A DNA stretch of 64,000 nt, from positions 25,129 through 89,128 of the forward strand of contig JAGXNS010000002.1 of NCBI GenBank assembly GCA_019894855.1, given 5' to 3'. The DNA comes from Promethearchaeota archaeon (GTDB lineage Archaea > Asgardarchaeota > Lokiarchaeia > Sigyniarchaeales > SOKP01). The notes under the pieces were generated by a model, which saw only the letters and a list, made by a program, of their open reading frames with translations, was not told the origin of the DNA and did not search any database. Within the stretch, counting starts at the first letter, position 1; each line of letters starts with the position of its first letter. This document shows positions 9,020 through 17,456 of the stretch, one piece after another. A program made the translations under genes and the position numbers.

Positions 9020-9508
9020 TTGGCAAAAAAAAAAGCTGAATCGAAAGATGAAAATTTAGATACTGATGAAAAAGACTTACTTGATGATGAAGAGATAGAA
9101 AGTCACTATCCAGATTTATCAGATGATTCAAAAATAAAAGAGGAATCAGTCTCTATAGATGTAGTTGACGATGAGGACGAAGATGAAGAAGAAGGTTTTG
9201 AAATTGAACCCGAACCCGAACAAACTTATAAATTTTTAACACTAGGCTTAAAAAAAGGTTTTAGGGACGATGATTACACGTTATCCGTAGAAGGCCAATC
9301 GCACGGATTTTGTAACATTTTTGTTAAACTTCTATTAGAAACTGAAGGTGTAAATTCAGCAGCGTATAAAATCACCAAATTAGTTCCTCCAGAAATATTC
9401 ATTAGGTTGGAAGATGGCTATGAAATAAAAAAAATTCTTTACAAGACGATAGAAACCTTGAGAACAGAAGTTGGAAAAGTCGAAAAAGTGTTTAAAAAAC
9501 TCATGTAA
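9020..9508 (+). CDS. rpoL: RNA polymerase subunit L (Rpb11-like) with acidic N-terminal extension
   Basis: RpoL pairs with RpoD in the assembly platform of archaeal RNA polymerase. Residues ~72-160 match RpoL: a GQSHGFCNIF block in place of the usual DHTLxNxL, then LLETEGVNSAAYKI, then a long C-terminal helix. The first ~70 residues are an Asp/Glu/Ser-rich, probably disordered extension. Typical archaeal RpoL is about 90-100 residues, so the 162-residue length is unusual. The start is TTG with an Ala-Lys-rich beginning. It follows csl4 and the small unknown gene on the same strand. Confidence 0.85.
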   Translation: MAKKKAESKDENLDTDEKDLLDDEEIESHYPDLSDDSKIKEESVSIDVVDDEDEDEEEGFEIEPEPEQTYKFLTLGLKKGFRDDDYTLSVEGQSHGFCNIFVKLLLETEGVNSAAYKITKLVPPEIFIRLEDGYEIKKILYKTIETLRTEVGKVEKVFKKLM

Positions 9509-9568
9509 ACCTCTCTTTTTTGTATTTGTATGAAAACTTTATAAGAAATTACTGCTCTTCTATTCTTA

Positions 9569-10021
9569 ATGCCATACGATTTTTTGTTAAAGGATATAAA
9601 TTCCATTCTAACCTGTAAGTCGATAGGGACAGATAAAGGGTTAGCGAAAATAGGAGACGGTGTAGTTAATCTTACTTACTCAATAGCAAAATCTATTTTT
9701 TTAACTAAAGTTAACAAAAACAATAAGAGTATAAGAACGGGATTAAAAGTAAGTAAAAAAATTCTGTCAGAAGCTCTAAAAAAAGCCGATATGAAAAAAT
9801 TTTCAAAAAGTAGGGCAGACGCTCACGACCTTGCTGACACCGTTGAGGCACTTATTGCATACGTATGGTTTTGTGATAAAATGACGATAGAGGATATGGT
9901 TAATTTTCTCGCCGATTCTTTAAGTGGTGATCTATACATTAGAAGCGAGGAAATTCAAAACGCAACGATTGCCTTCACTAAACTGCTGTTACACATTAAA
10001 AAGTTTCTACCCGAGAGCTGA
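9569..10021 (+). CDS. Archaeal RNase III-like family protein (Ribonucleas_3_2 type)
   Basis: This 150-residue helical protein resembles the small archaeal RNase III-like family. The LAKIGDGVVNLTYS block (residues ~25-38) looks like the RNase III signature region that includes the metal-binding Asp. DLADTVEALIAYVW (residues ~88-101) resembles the second acidic helix. No dsRNA-binding domain follows. Activity in archaea is poorly known, so nuclease function is inferred from family membership. It ends 2 bp before the next gene, so the two are probably co-transcribed. Confidence 0.75.
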   Translation: MPYDFLLKDINSILTCKSIGTDKGLAKIGDGVVNLTYSIAKSIFLTKVNKNNKSIRTGLKVSKKILSEALKKADMKKFSKSRADAHDLADTVEALIAYVWFCDKMTIEDMVNFLADSLSGDLYIRSEEIQNATIAFTKLLLHIKKFLPES

Positions 10022-10023
10022 GC

Positions 10024-10584
10024 ATGAAAGAATTCCCAATAACAATTGGAGTAGACGATGCGAAATTTAAATTTGGTTCTGAATCACACACGACTGATTT
10101 AATTGGAGTAGTGTGTCAAGGTACGAGAATGGTTAGCATGGTCAAAAAAGAAATAACTATTGATGGAGATGATGCTACGGAAGTTTTAATCGAACTTATA
10201 AGGCAAAATGAAAAACACGTGCAATTCATAATTACCGATACTATTACTTTTGGTGGTTTTAACATAATTGATTTAGAAGAAATCTACAACGCTACGAATA
10301 AACCAATTATTGCTGTAACTGAAAAAGAAGTGGATCTTGATGCAGTTAAAAAAGCAATTTTAAAAAAATTCCCACAAAATAACATAGCTAAATTACGAAA
10401 AATTGTAAATGCAGGTAATTTGTATGAAACTGTAACTGAAACAGCGGGAGGGCTATCAAAAGTGTTTTTTCATTCTAAAGGAATTTCATATACAGATGTT
10501 AATTCTTTATTTCAAAAAGTTTGCATCGATTCAAAAATCCCCGAACCCGTGCGCCTTGCTCACATAATAGGAAAAGCTTTATAA
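10024..10584 (+). CDS. DUF99 / UPF0215 family protein (endonuclease V-like fold)
   Basis: This conserved archaeal family (COG1628) is related to endonuclease V, with unknown substrate. The N-terminal GVDDAKF and LIGVVCQGTRM blocks, the central TIDGDDATEVLI block and the ITDTITFGGFNIID block are characteristic. At 186 residues the length is normal for the family. It starts 2 bp after the RNase III-like gene, suggesting linked expression of two possible nucleic-acid enzymes. Catalytic activity is not established for the family. Confidence 0.85.
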   Translation: MKEFPITIGVDDAKFKFGSESHTTDLIGVVCQGTRMVSMVKKEITIDGDDATEVLIELIRQNEKHVQFIITDTITFGGFNIIDLEEIYNATNKPIIAVTEKEVDLDAVKKAILKKFPQNNIAKLRKIVNAGNLYETVTETAGGLSKVFFHSKGISYTDVNSLFQKVCIDSKIPEPVRLAHIIGKAL

Positions 10585-10591
10585 TAAAGTT

Positions 10592-11068
10592 TTATTTGGT
10601 ATGAATCTCATACTCTAAAATTTCTCTCATCCTTTGTTGTAACTCAGGTCTGATAGCTGACATTCCGTACGTTTTAACACCGCCTAATTTTTTCTGGATT
10701 TCCTTAGCGCTTAAGGCACCAGGTAGATCTTGCTTATTTGCGATTGCTATGATTTTAGTTCCTAAACTACGTTCAAACCTATTATAGATTTCCTTTGTTT
10801 GCTCTACATTTTTTTCAGTAGAATCACACACGATCACTGCTAAACCAGCTCCTCTGAGAAAATCCTGCCACATAAACTTAAACCTATTCTGGCCTCCTAA
10901 ATCCCAAACTGAACAATTTTGACCGTTCAAGATGGAATCTTCCACTTCTAGACCTACTGTAGGAGTTCTTTCCTCGGAGACCTCTCTCCCCTGCAACAAA
11001 GACAAAAGCGATGATTTTCCAACAGACTGTTCCCCTATCAAACATATCTTCTTCTTGGTTGTTAACAA
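10592..11068 (-). CDS. Arf-like small GTPase
   Basis: This is a single-domain small GTPase of 158 residues, closest in motif style to Arf/Sar proteins. G1 is GEQSVGKS (12-19). Switch I has TPTVGLE with the conserved Thr near 37. G3 is WDLGGQ (55-60) with catalytic Gln present. G4 is NKQD (111-114), and G5 SAI is near residue 138. There is no N-terminal Gly2 myristoylation site and no C-terminal Cys, so membrane attachment by eukaryotic-type lipids is not indicated. It converges on DUF99. Expanded small-GTPase families are a known trait of Asgard genomes. Confidence 0.88.
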   Translation of the reverse strand: MLTTKKKICLIGEQSVGKSSLLSLLQGREVSEERTPTVGLEVEDSILNGQNCSVWDLGGQNRFKFMWQDFLRGAGLAVIVCDSTEKNVEQTKEIYNRFERSLGTKIIAIANKQDLPGALSAKEIQKKLGGVKTYGMSAIRPELQQRMREILEYEIHTK

Positions 11069-11251
11069 AATTAACCCTTTCTAATTACGATTTATAATAA
11101 TTAGAAAAGGCAAATAATCTTACAAAAATGAAAATAATATTCACATAACATGAAATTATAAAACTAATAGAAATTGGATTACCAGAAAAAAGCAAATAAA
11201 AATAAATTAAAATTAAATATTAATTAAAAAAATCAAAGAAAGATTGTTTCT
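11069..11251. other. Gene-free AT-rich stretch upstream of the Arf-like gene
   Basis: This very AT-rich stretch should hold the promoter of the minus-strand Arf-like gene, for example TATA-like runs around 11085-11100. I see no coding potential or strong inverted repeat in it. Confidence 0.5.
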
Positions 11252-11353
11252 TTATTCTTCCCCTGTCTCAAGGTCTTTTACAATTCCCACGCATGCTGGT
11301 GATATTCTATTTGGTTGAAGATTCTTCTCCTGAAGAGATCGAGTCAAACAATT
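11252..11353 (-). pseudogene. Relic of an EF-1alpha 3' end
   Basis: On the minus strand this 33-codon open stretch ends in CVGIVKDLETGEE and a stop. Those 13 residues are identical to the C-terminus of the intact EF-1alpha at 12265-13569. Upstream it reads NCLTR, matching LCLER of the intact protein, but the ~16 residues between are not recognisable and about four fewer. An in-frame stop (11354-11356) precedes it and no start codon or other EF-1alpha domain is visible. Codons for the identical residues differ at many third positions from the intact copy, so the duplication is old or came from another lineage. A decayed second copy is the simplest reading. Confidence 0.7.
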
Positions 11354-11489
11354 TTAGCTGTTTTCTCACCTGATTTTCATCTCGTATACTTTGAAATTTT
11401 CGAAATTATTGATTTTTGTTAGGTAAATATCTCCACATAAATTTTTCTCATAAAAAAACTTTTAAATATAAAGTTAATAATAATCTTTT

Positions 11490-11626
11490 TAGACAATAAC
11501 TATCCTTCAAGACAAGGGACGCAGCCTTATCTTGTTTACTAGGCCAATGAGACCGTTTGGAGTTGGTGGATACTCAGATGTGGTCGGGTGGGAGTGGCAC
11601 TTTTCGCATAATCCGTAACCCTCGTA
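11490..11626 (+). ncRNA. Possible structured RNA (GC-rich island with own TATA box and hairpin)
   Basis: This island is much richer in G+C than its surroundings, a hallmark of functional RNA in AT-rich archaea. A hairpin with a 10-bp stem (one mismatch) and 7-nt loop spans 11508-11534. A TATA-like TTTAAATATA at 11461-11470 would start transcription near 11490. A second TATA box at about 11627-11638 belongs to the next gene. The island also holds a 23-codon Trp/Gly-rich mini-ORF (11547-11618), so a short peptide or gene relic is an alternative. It matches no tRNA, 5S or SRP RNA pattern I know. Confidence 0.3.
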
Positions 11627-11659
11627 AAATTTAAATATGCTTGTCGAGGTTTAATACTT

Positions 11660-12052
11660 GTGAAGAAGAAAAGATCAATTTTAATCAATAATCCACAACT
11701 GCGTAAAATTCGCAATAATTTACGCTTATTGCTCATGAGATGGGCAAGTAGAGAGTGGAATTTACTTAACGACAAAGAAACTAATTTAAGCTATGATGAA
11801 GAGGGAAGACCAAGGCATCCAAGCACTTATTCTGAAAAAGAAAAGAGCGAACGGATTAGATTAAGTAGTCAAATGGATAAGAACAAAGAAATAGTCAAAA
11901 ATTCCATTTGTGTATGTTATCGGTGTCCTGCAACAGGCAAAAACATGACTTACAATCCAATCGAAAAAGCGTGGTTTTGCTTCCAATGCTACGAAGAGAT
12001 GAAGCAATGGACCGCGAAAAAGAAGACAGGGATATCCGTAAGATTCCCTTGA
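11660..12052 (+). CDS. Uncharacterised zinc-ribbon protein
   Basis: This 130-residue basic protein starts at GTG and is not assigned to a family. The N-terminal half is helical and rich in Arg/Lys (for example RKIRNNLRLLLMRWASREWN). The C-terminal part has a zinc ribbon with CYRC near residue 93 and CFQC near residue 113, and ends in a basic tail. A TATA-like element about 25 bp upstream of the GTG suggests a leaderless or short-leader transcript. Nucleic-acid binding is plausible from charge and zinc ribbon, but is inference. Confidence 0.7.
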   Translation: MKKKRSILINNPQLRKIRNNLRLLLMRWASREWNLLNDKETNLSYDEEGRPRHPSTYSEKEKSERIRLSSQMDKNKEIVKNSICVCYRCPATGKNMTYNPIEKAWFCFQCYEEMKQWTAKKKTGISVRFP

Positions 12053-12264
12053 ACATCCTTTTTATTTTTTAAAATTTTTTCTAGTTGAAATTATTAAATC
12101 GCCTTAATCTCATATTTCTTAATCGAGGCGTTCCTATTTTTTACATGGTTGATATAGAATTCCTAAAACCTCAAAATGTAAGTTTACATTAGGCTTTAAT
12201 TAATTATAATAAAAACTAAAAAAATAGTAAAATAAAATTAAAAATAAAAGCAGAATTTTATATT
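12053..12264. other. Intergenic stretch with two small inverted repeats
   Basis: This stretch lies between the convergent zinc-ribbon and EF-1alpha genes. It contains a small hairpin with CGCCT/AGGCG arms (about 12101-12131). It also has a 7-bp inverted repeat AATGTAA/TTACATT with a 2-bp centre at 12175-12190. T-rich runs downstream of the zinc-ribbon gene could terminate transcription. I see no gene. Confidence 0.4.
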
Positions 12265-13569
12265 TTATTCTTCTCCTGTTTCTAAATCCTTCACAATACC
12301 TACACATGAAGTTCTAGACATATCCCTTACCGCAAATCTTCCAAGTTCCGGAAACTCATGATAGCGTTCTAAACAAAGTTTCTTGATCGGTTGCAATTTA
12401 ACTAAAGCTGCTTCGTTCTTCTTGAGAAATTTCGGATTGTCCTCGATTACGGCACCAGTCTTCTGATCTAACTTTTTGTTTAACTCAATAAACTTGGCGG
12501 CTACTTGAGCTGTATGAGCATGAACTACAGGAGTGTATCCTTGAGCAATTGCTGTTGGATGCCAAATAACAATTATTTGTCCTGTCCAGTTCCCCTTTGG
12601 AGTGATTACAGTTGGAGGATCCTTCGGATGGCCCATGACATCGCCACGACCAACATCCTCCATAGTAATTCCTCTAATGCTAAATCCGATGTTATCACCA
12701 GGTTCGGCAGAGTCTTGTTCTTCGTGATGCATTTCGATGCTTCTTATTTCGCCTTGAAAGCCAGTTGGCATGATAACAATTTTATCATTCTTCTTCAATA
12801 CGCCAGTTTCTACTCTTCCAACAGGGACAACTCCAGTACCTTTAATACTGTATGCGTCTTGAATTGGAACTCGTAGTGGCTTACCAGTAGGTTTTGGAGG
12901 CATATCAAAGGAATCAATCGCTTCAATTAAGGTTGGACCGTCGTACCATGAAAGTTTATCGCTTTTTTCCGTCAAATTCTCTGCTTTAATACCACTAACA
13001 GGGACAAACGGAATTTTTTTGACCGGAAAACCGATATTTTTTAGGAGATCAGAGACAGCATCTTTTACTTCATTATAACGCGCCTCGCTATAATCATAGG
13101 CGTCTGCTTTATTAACAGCAACGACCAATTGCTTAACACCTAAAGTTTGGGCTAAATAAGCGTGCTCTCGAGTTTGACCATTGGCTGCAATACCTACTTC
13201 CATTTCTCCTTTCTTTCCAGAAACGACTAAAATTGCGGCGTCAGCTTGAGAGGCTCCAGTGATCATGTTCTTTACGAAATCAGCATGGCCAGGAGCGTCA
13301 ATAATGGTGAAGTATTTTTTACTCGTTTCGAACTTTCGGAATGCTAAATCAATAGTAATACCACGTGCTCGCTCTTCTTTTAACCTGTCAAAGACATAAG
13401 CGTATGACCAAGATTCTCTATCGTTTTCTTTTGCTAATTTTTCAAGTTCTCGTGCTTCTCTGTCGGTTACTGCCCCAGTTTTGATGAGCATTGCACCCAT
13501 CATGGTGGATTTGCCGTGATCTATATGACCTATTATAACAAGATTTAAATGTTCTTTATCAGTTGGCAT
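12265..13569 (-). CDS. tef1: Elongation factor 1-alpha
   Basis: This GTPase delivers aminoacyl-tRNA to the ribosome. G1 is GHIDHGKS (14-21), the switch region has the DAPGH block, and NKAD gives tRNA-factor GTPase G4. All three domains are present in 434 residues, ending DLETGEE. In many archaea this gene follows rps12-rps7. Here rps12-rps7 lie about 11 kb away without it. The upstream region carries a 20-bp tandem repeat (13641-13684) that may act in its regulation. A relic of a second 3' end lies at 11252-11353. Confidence 0.98.
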   Translation of the reverse strand: MPTDKEHLNLVIIGHIDHGKSTMMGAMLIKTGAVTDREARELEKLAKENDRESWSYAYVFDRLKEERARGITIDLAFRKFETSKKYFTIIDAPGHADFVKNMITGASQADAAILVVSGKKGEMEVGIAANGQTREHAYLAQTLGVKQLVVAVNKADAYDYSEARYNEVKDAVSDLLKNIGFPVKKIPFVPVSGIKAENLTEKSDKLSWYDGPTLIEAIDSFDMPPKPTGKPLRVPIQDAYSIKGTGVVPVGRVETGVLKKNDKIVIMPTGFQGEIRSIEMHHEEQDSAEPGDNIGFSIRGITMEDVGRGDVMGHPKDPPTVITPKGNWTGQIIVIWHPTAIAQGYTPVVHAHTAQVAAKFIELNKKLDQKTGAVIEDNPKFLKKNEAALVKLQPIKKLCLERYHEFPELGRFAVRDMSRTSCVGIVKDLETGEE

Positions 13570-13640
13570 TTTAAATCAATTTCCTCTACTTATTATTAGG
13601 TTTGATAATTTAATATGAAATTATAAATAATAATTTTAGA

Positions 13641-13684
13641 TTAATGATATCAAATATATAATCCTTAATGATATCAAATATATA
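13641..13684 (-). repeat. Tandem 20-bp direct repeat upstream of EF-1alpha
   Basis: The 20-base unit TTAATGATATCAAATATATA occurs at 13641-13660 and again, identical, at 13665-13684, a 24-bp period. Each unit contains the palindrome GATATC and a TATA-like tail. It lies 72-115 bp upstream of the EF-1alpha ATG and ahead of the downstream unknown gene. A doubled regulator-binding site or duplicated promoter element for this highly expressed gene is plausible; slippage of AT-rich DNA is the alternative. Confidence 0.6.
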
Positions 13685-13770
13685 TTTTTTACTATAAATT
13701 CTAGCATTACTTCGAAAGGAAGCACTAGATAAATTTGTTGAGTAAGAGATGATTTATGTTTTCCAAAATA

Positions 13771-14211
13771 TTAATTAGTAAAATACTCCCCTTTAAGATC
13801 TGAGTATAATTCGTCTTTATTTTTTCTTAGAACATCGAAAATTTGATGAATTTCTTTCAAGAAATTAATTTTATTCCCTTCAGCATTTATGGTTTCAGTT
13901 TCAATTTTTTCTTTTAAAAATTGATCGAAAACAAAATTTATCTCATATATGTTTATTCTCGTTTCTCTAAAGTAATCTAATAAGTGGTGCAGGTAATATG
14001 CTTTAACATATGACTTGTGGTTATTTTCATTGTCTAAATCTTTCTGATGAAAAAAATTTAACTGCTTTGCTACAGCACTTTCGTATTCCTCCACATAAAA
14101 TTCATTATCACCTTCAGTAAATGCCCAAGAAGTTCCATAATCAATGTTTCTATTTACAAAATCAGCGATAAATTTGTCAATTCCTGCTTTTTTTGCCCAT
14201 TTACTGTGCAC
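13771..14211 (-). CDS. Conserved-looking helical protein of unknown function
   Basis: This 146-residue protein starts at GTG, reading MHSKWAKKAGI. It is predicted all-helical with a conserved-looking core AYYLHHLLDYF (residues ~67-77) and acidic patches. Similar short archaeal proteins with an N-terminal HSKWA motif are familiar to me, but I know no function. HHxxD could bind metal, though a full HD-domain pattern is not visible. It is divergent from aIF2alpha, with about 170 bp of AT-rich DNA between them. Confidence 0.75.
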   Translation of the reverse strand: MHSKWAKKAGIDKFIADFVNRNIDYGTSWAFTEGDNEFYVEEYESAVAKQLNFFHQKDLDNENNHKSYVKAYYLHHLLDYFRETRINIYEINFVFDQFLKEKIETETINAEGNKINFLKEIHQIFDVLRKNKDELYSDLKGEYFTN

Positions 14212-14379
14212 GATCCAGTTTGGTATTTTTAGATCACTTTTTATTTTGTTCTATACTATAAATTTGATAGAGAACAGTAAAAAAAAACCTTTTTCTAATA
14301 TTTGCATAATAAAAGTAAAAAGTTATAATTCGTTAAATTACATAGTAATAACAAAAAAAATAAAAAGTTTGTAGATATC

Positions 14380-15204
14380 ATGGTCAAGAATAGAAATCCG
14401 TTTCCTAAAGAAGGCGCGTTTATCATGGCGCGCGTTGTCGATATCCAACAACAATATATATATGTGGATTTACCAGATTACGATGGCCTCCCATCGGAAG
14501 AAACTGCAAGAGGAATGATTCATATTAGTGAAATTTCAAGTAGATGGGTTAGGAATATTAGAAGTATTGTGAGGGTTGGTCAGAGAGTAGTATTGAGAGT
14601 TGTGAAAGTTGTTCCTGATAAAGGACAAATTGATCTCTCCTTAAGACGCGTCAATTCTGCCCAGAAAGCTTTGATAGCAAAAGAACATAAATATGCAAAT
14701 AAATTTGAGATTCTCCTGCAGTTTTTAACAGAAACGGAAGGAATTGATCTAACCTTAGAGCAAGCTTACGAGTTAATAGGTTGGCCTATAAAAGAACAAT
14801 TTGATTTTTACCAAGAAGCTATTGAAGCGCTTAAAGAAGAGGGAGAAGAAATTTTAAATGACCTTACTGACGCTCCAGATCATGTTAAAGATGCTTATTT
14901 GAAAATTGTAGACGAAAATGTTGAGATTTCTACAGTAAGCATAATCGGTAAACTAAAACTTATCAATAAAAGCGGAGATGGAATTACTAAACTAAAAGAA
15001 ACTTTGAATGAAGTTGTGAATGTAATCGATAAACCAGTAGAAACGCGTAAATTAAGTTTATCGTATCTGGGTGCGCCTTATTATAGATTAAAAATTGTTA
15101 CTAAAGATTATCTCGACGCAGAAAGTATTCTATCAGATGCCCTTGAAGTTCTTGAATCAACCACTCAAAAAACTAATGGTTCATTTGAATTTATTAGAGA
15201 TTAA
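14380..15204 (+). CDS. eif2a: Translation initiation factor aIF2 alpha subunit
   Basis: aIF2alpha is part of the aIF2 heterotrimer, which carries initiator Met-tRNA to the small ribosomal subunit. The N-terminal S1 beta-barrel is clear (FPKEGAFIMARV, then RGMIHISEIS, then GQIDLSLRRV at ~85-94). A helical domain and the C-terminal alpha/beta domain that contacts aIF2gamma follow. At 274 residues it is full length. It is followed 29 bp later by nop10, the usual archaeal pairing. Confidence 0.95.
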   Translation: MVKNRNPFPKEGAFIMARVVDIQQQYIYVDLPDYDGLPSEETARGMIHISEISSRWVRNIRSIVRVGQRVVLRVVKVVPDKGQIDLSLRRVNSAQKALIAKEHKYANKFEILLQFLTETEGIDLTLEQAYELIGWPIKEQFDFYQEAIEALKEEGEEILNDLTDAPDHVKDAYLKIVDENVEISTVSIIGKLKLINKSGDGITKLKETLNEVVNVIDKPVETRKLSLSYLGAPYYRLKIVTKDYLDAESILSDALEVLESTTQKTNGSFEFIRD

Positions 15205-15233
15205 AACTTAACGATTTTTTTATAACTAAAACG

Positions 15234-15425
15234 ATGACGAAATACCTTCAAAAATGTAGTAAATGTAGAGAGTATGGATTGATCAATGCAAAATCTGTGT
15301 GTAAACACTGTGGAGGTACTTTAATTAACCCATTTCCTCCAAAATACTCTCCTATCGATAAATATTCAAAATATCGAATGGTCTACTTTAAAGAGGAGTT
15401 TAAAAAGAAGTTTAAAGATAATTAA
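15234..15425 (+). CDS. nop10: H/ACA ribonucleoprotein subunit Nop10
   Basis: Nop10 supports Cbf5 in the H/ACA RNP that pseudouridylates RNA under guide-RNA direction. The 63 residues include the N-terminal zinc ribbon (CSKC, then CKHC) and the signature NPFPPKYSPIDKYSKYR. It is co-directional with aIF2alpha. Its stop shares the TTAA bases with the stop of the convergent GINS gene, a 4-bp overlap. Confidence 0.96.
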   Translation: MTKYLQKCSKCREYGLINAKSVCKHCGGTLINPFPPKYSPIDKYSKYRMVYFKEEFKKKFKDN

Positions 15426-16111
15426 GATAATTCGATCTTTTCTGCTATTTTTTCGTAAATTAGGATTTTCGCATTTTTATAGGGCATATTTGTAATATCA
15501 TTTACCTGAAAGGGTCCATAATTAATAAGGTCAATCCCTACTAAAGGCGGAGAAGGCTCGTTAAATCGAATAAGCATATAATTATATTCATCCTCTAGGT
15601 TAGGTTGACCGTTTTCTACTTTTTCAAGTTGAGCGTTATTACTTGTTTCAATTGAATGTTCTTCGGTGGATTCCTCTATAATGGGAACGTTATCCGGTTT
15701 TTCTTCGTCCAATAAAATCTCTCCTATCTCAATTGGTTTCTTATCCTCGTAAAGAGCAAGCTTTTTAAGTTTTTTATATCCTTTAATCGTGCTAACTAAA
15801 TTTTGAAAGAATAATTTTTCAGCCTCTATTACGCCATTTAGATCAATATCTTTAAGAGATAATGCTGAATTAAGTATTTTTACTTCCCGAACTTTTAAGA
15901 AATCGTTAAATAAATAAGTGAAACGCTTTTTGTATGAGATAAATAATGAGATTTCGACTTTGGGTTTTTCCTCTATCTGATATTGAGTGATGTAATTTAA
16001 ACTTTTTTTGTAATTATCAAATATTTCTTGGGTTAAATGAGTCAACTCGGGTTGCTCAAATTCTTTAAGCCAATGTTGATAAAGTTTATCGTAATCTTTT
16101 TTTAAATCCAT
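15422..16111 (-). CDS. gins51: GINS complex subunit (Gins51/Gins15 type)
   Basis: GINS joins MCM and Cdc45/GAN in the replicative helicase assembly. The N-terminal part is helical, a Glu/Pro/Ser-rich linker spans residues ~150-185, and the C-terminal B domain carries VGIDLINYGPF near residue 200. That B-domain signature supports Gins51 over Gins23. I start at the ATG 16109-16111 (MDLKKDY); the frame is open 16 codons further up without homology. The gene is the last of a pcn-priL-priS-gins run. Confidence 0.87.
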   Translation of the reverse strand: MDLKKDYDKLYQHWLKEFEQPELTHLTQEIFDNYKKSLNYITQYQIEEKPKVEISLFISYKKRFTYLFNDFLKVREVKILNSALSLKDIDLNGVIEAEKLFFQNLVSTIKGYKKLKKLALYEDKKPIEIGEILLDEEKPDNVPIIEESTEEHSIETSNNAQLEKVENGQPNLEDEYNYMLIRFNEPSPPLVGIDLINYGPFQVNDITNMPYKNAKILIYEKIAEKIELS

Positions 16112-16172
16112 AAGTCTCAGACAATTGAAATATGTTATATTAATGAAGGATAGGAACAAATATTATTTTATC

Positions 16173-17456
16173 CTAAATCGTTTTAGCAACTTCTTTACAC
16201 AATAAAAAAACCGCAAAGTGGTGAGGAACTTCTATTATTTCACCTTTGATATAGGGCCCAAACGATTCGCCCTTGATTGAAGTGATTGGTAATTTATTTT
16301 CCACTATTTCTAATTTATGGGTCAAATTTTTCTTACTTTTAAACACGATTGGATCTAACTTCTCCTTAGATTCATCTAAAGGGTTAAAATCATCAAGCTC
16401 ATTTAATTCAATTTCTTGAACTTTAAATCCTGTTTTTCCATGTAACGATCCAGGATATCGTATGAGTCTATGTATGTCTATTGATACCGGCTCATCTAAT
16501 TCAATTCCTATTAGGTGAACAATTCCTCTTAGAAGTTTCTTCCAATTCGTTAAACCAAAGCCTTCAATAGCCCAAACACTTCTTTCTCCTTTAGTAATTA
16601 GCTCTAAGAAATCATCTTTATATTTTAAAAAACTTGTAACTACATTAGAATTAAAACCAAAATGATTTTTGTCTAGAAGTAAAGTTTCGATTTGTTTTGT
16701 CGGCTTATTTAATACTTCAATAATTTTTTTCATTATTTTTTGGGACCACCCAATATTTTCCTCCAACAATCCATAGATTATGCTAGATTTTTCACTTAAT
16801 CCTAAAACTTCAAAATTTATATTTTTTCCACTAACATACTCAACAATTTCTCTTCTTTCCTCACTGTTGAGCGTTCTTAGGTCTTCACTTTCAATTTTAA
16901 GGTGATATCCTCTGTGACCCGAAAACGCAATTTTCAAATACTTCTCGTCAATTCCAAAATCGGGTATAAGAAAATTGAATAATAACTTGGTGATTTCGTT
17001 TTTAGCAACATCTAAACATTGATTGCATACCCAGCTGATTTTAGTAAACTTTGAACCCTTACAATTTGGGCAGGTTTGGGGCATACCGGTCCCCTCATTT
17101 CCACAATCTTTGCAAATCCACAGATCATGTTTATCTTTACATGGAGTATAGAAGTGATCAACATCAATATCAATTATAAAATCACACCCCTGGTAATCTT
17201 TTTTGTTCATGTCTGGTGCATCAGGTTTTAGATAAAGTGAACCACTGGAATACAAGTGCCTCGGAGCATCCGTTATAAGATAACTTTTTAAAACATCTGG
17301 GTTTTCAAAACTCATATGTCTCTTCATATAAACTTTTTTTTCCCAAGGGATTAAACCAAATTCTCGTAAGTTGAACGAACTTACTTTTGGGAATTCAAAT
17401 TGTTTTTCTTGGTAATACGCTTGGAATAACTTTTTTAAATATATGATGTCATTCAT
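16173..17456 (-). CDS. priS: DNA primase small (catalytic) subunit PriS
   Basis: PriS makes the primers for DNA replication. The catalytic carboxylates are in DIDVDHF (Asp 96 and 98). A zinc-knob with TPCKDK, CKDC and CPNC motifs spans residues ~104-135. The nucleotide-binding SGHRGYH follows near residue 175. ATG 17454-17456 (MNDIIYL) is preferred; an upstream Met would add a basic 22-residue stretch lying inside priL. The gene overlaps the priL 3' end by 8 bp, so the subunits are translationally coupled. Confidence 0.95.
   Translation of the reverse strand: MNDIIYLKKLFQAYYQEKQFEFPKVSSFNLREFGLIPWEKKVYMKRHMSFENPDVLKSYLITDAPRHLYSSGSLYLKPDAPDMNKKDYQGCDFIIDIDVDHFYTPCKDKHDLWICKDCGNEGTGMPQTCPNCKGSKFTKISWVCNQCLDVAKNEITKLLFNFLIPDFGIDEKYLKIAFSGHRGYHLKIESEDLRTLNSEERREIVEYVSGKNINFEVLGLSEKSSIIYGLLEENIGWSQKIMKKIIEVLNKPTKQIETLLLDKNHFGFNSNVVTSFLKYKDDFLELITKGERSVWAIEGFGLTNWKKLLRGIVHLIGIELDEPVSIDIHRLIRYPGSLHGKTGFKVQEIELNELDDFNPLDESKEKLDPIVFKSKKNLTHKLEIVENKLPITSIKGESFGPYIKGEIIEVPHHFAVFLLCKEVAKTI

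Noticed and set aside
12505..12876. 123-codon plus-strand frame opposite EF-1alpha
   Set aside because: EF-1alpha on the other strand is certain, and this translation is compositionally odd with no motif.
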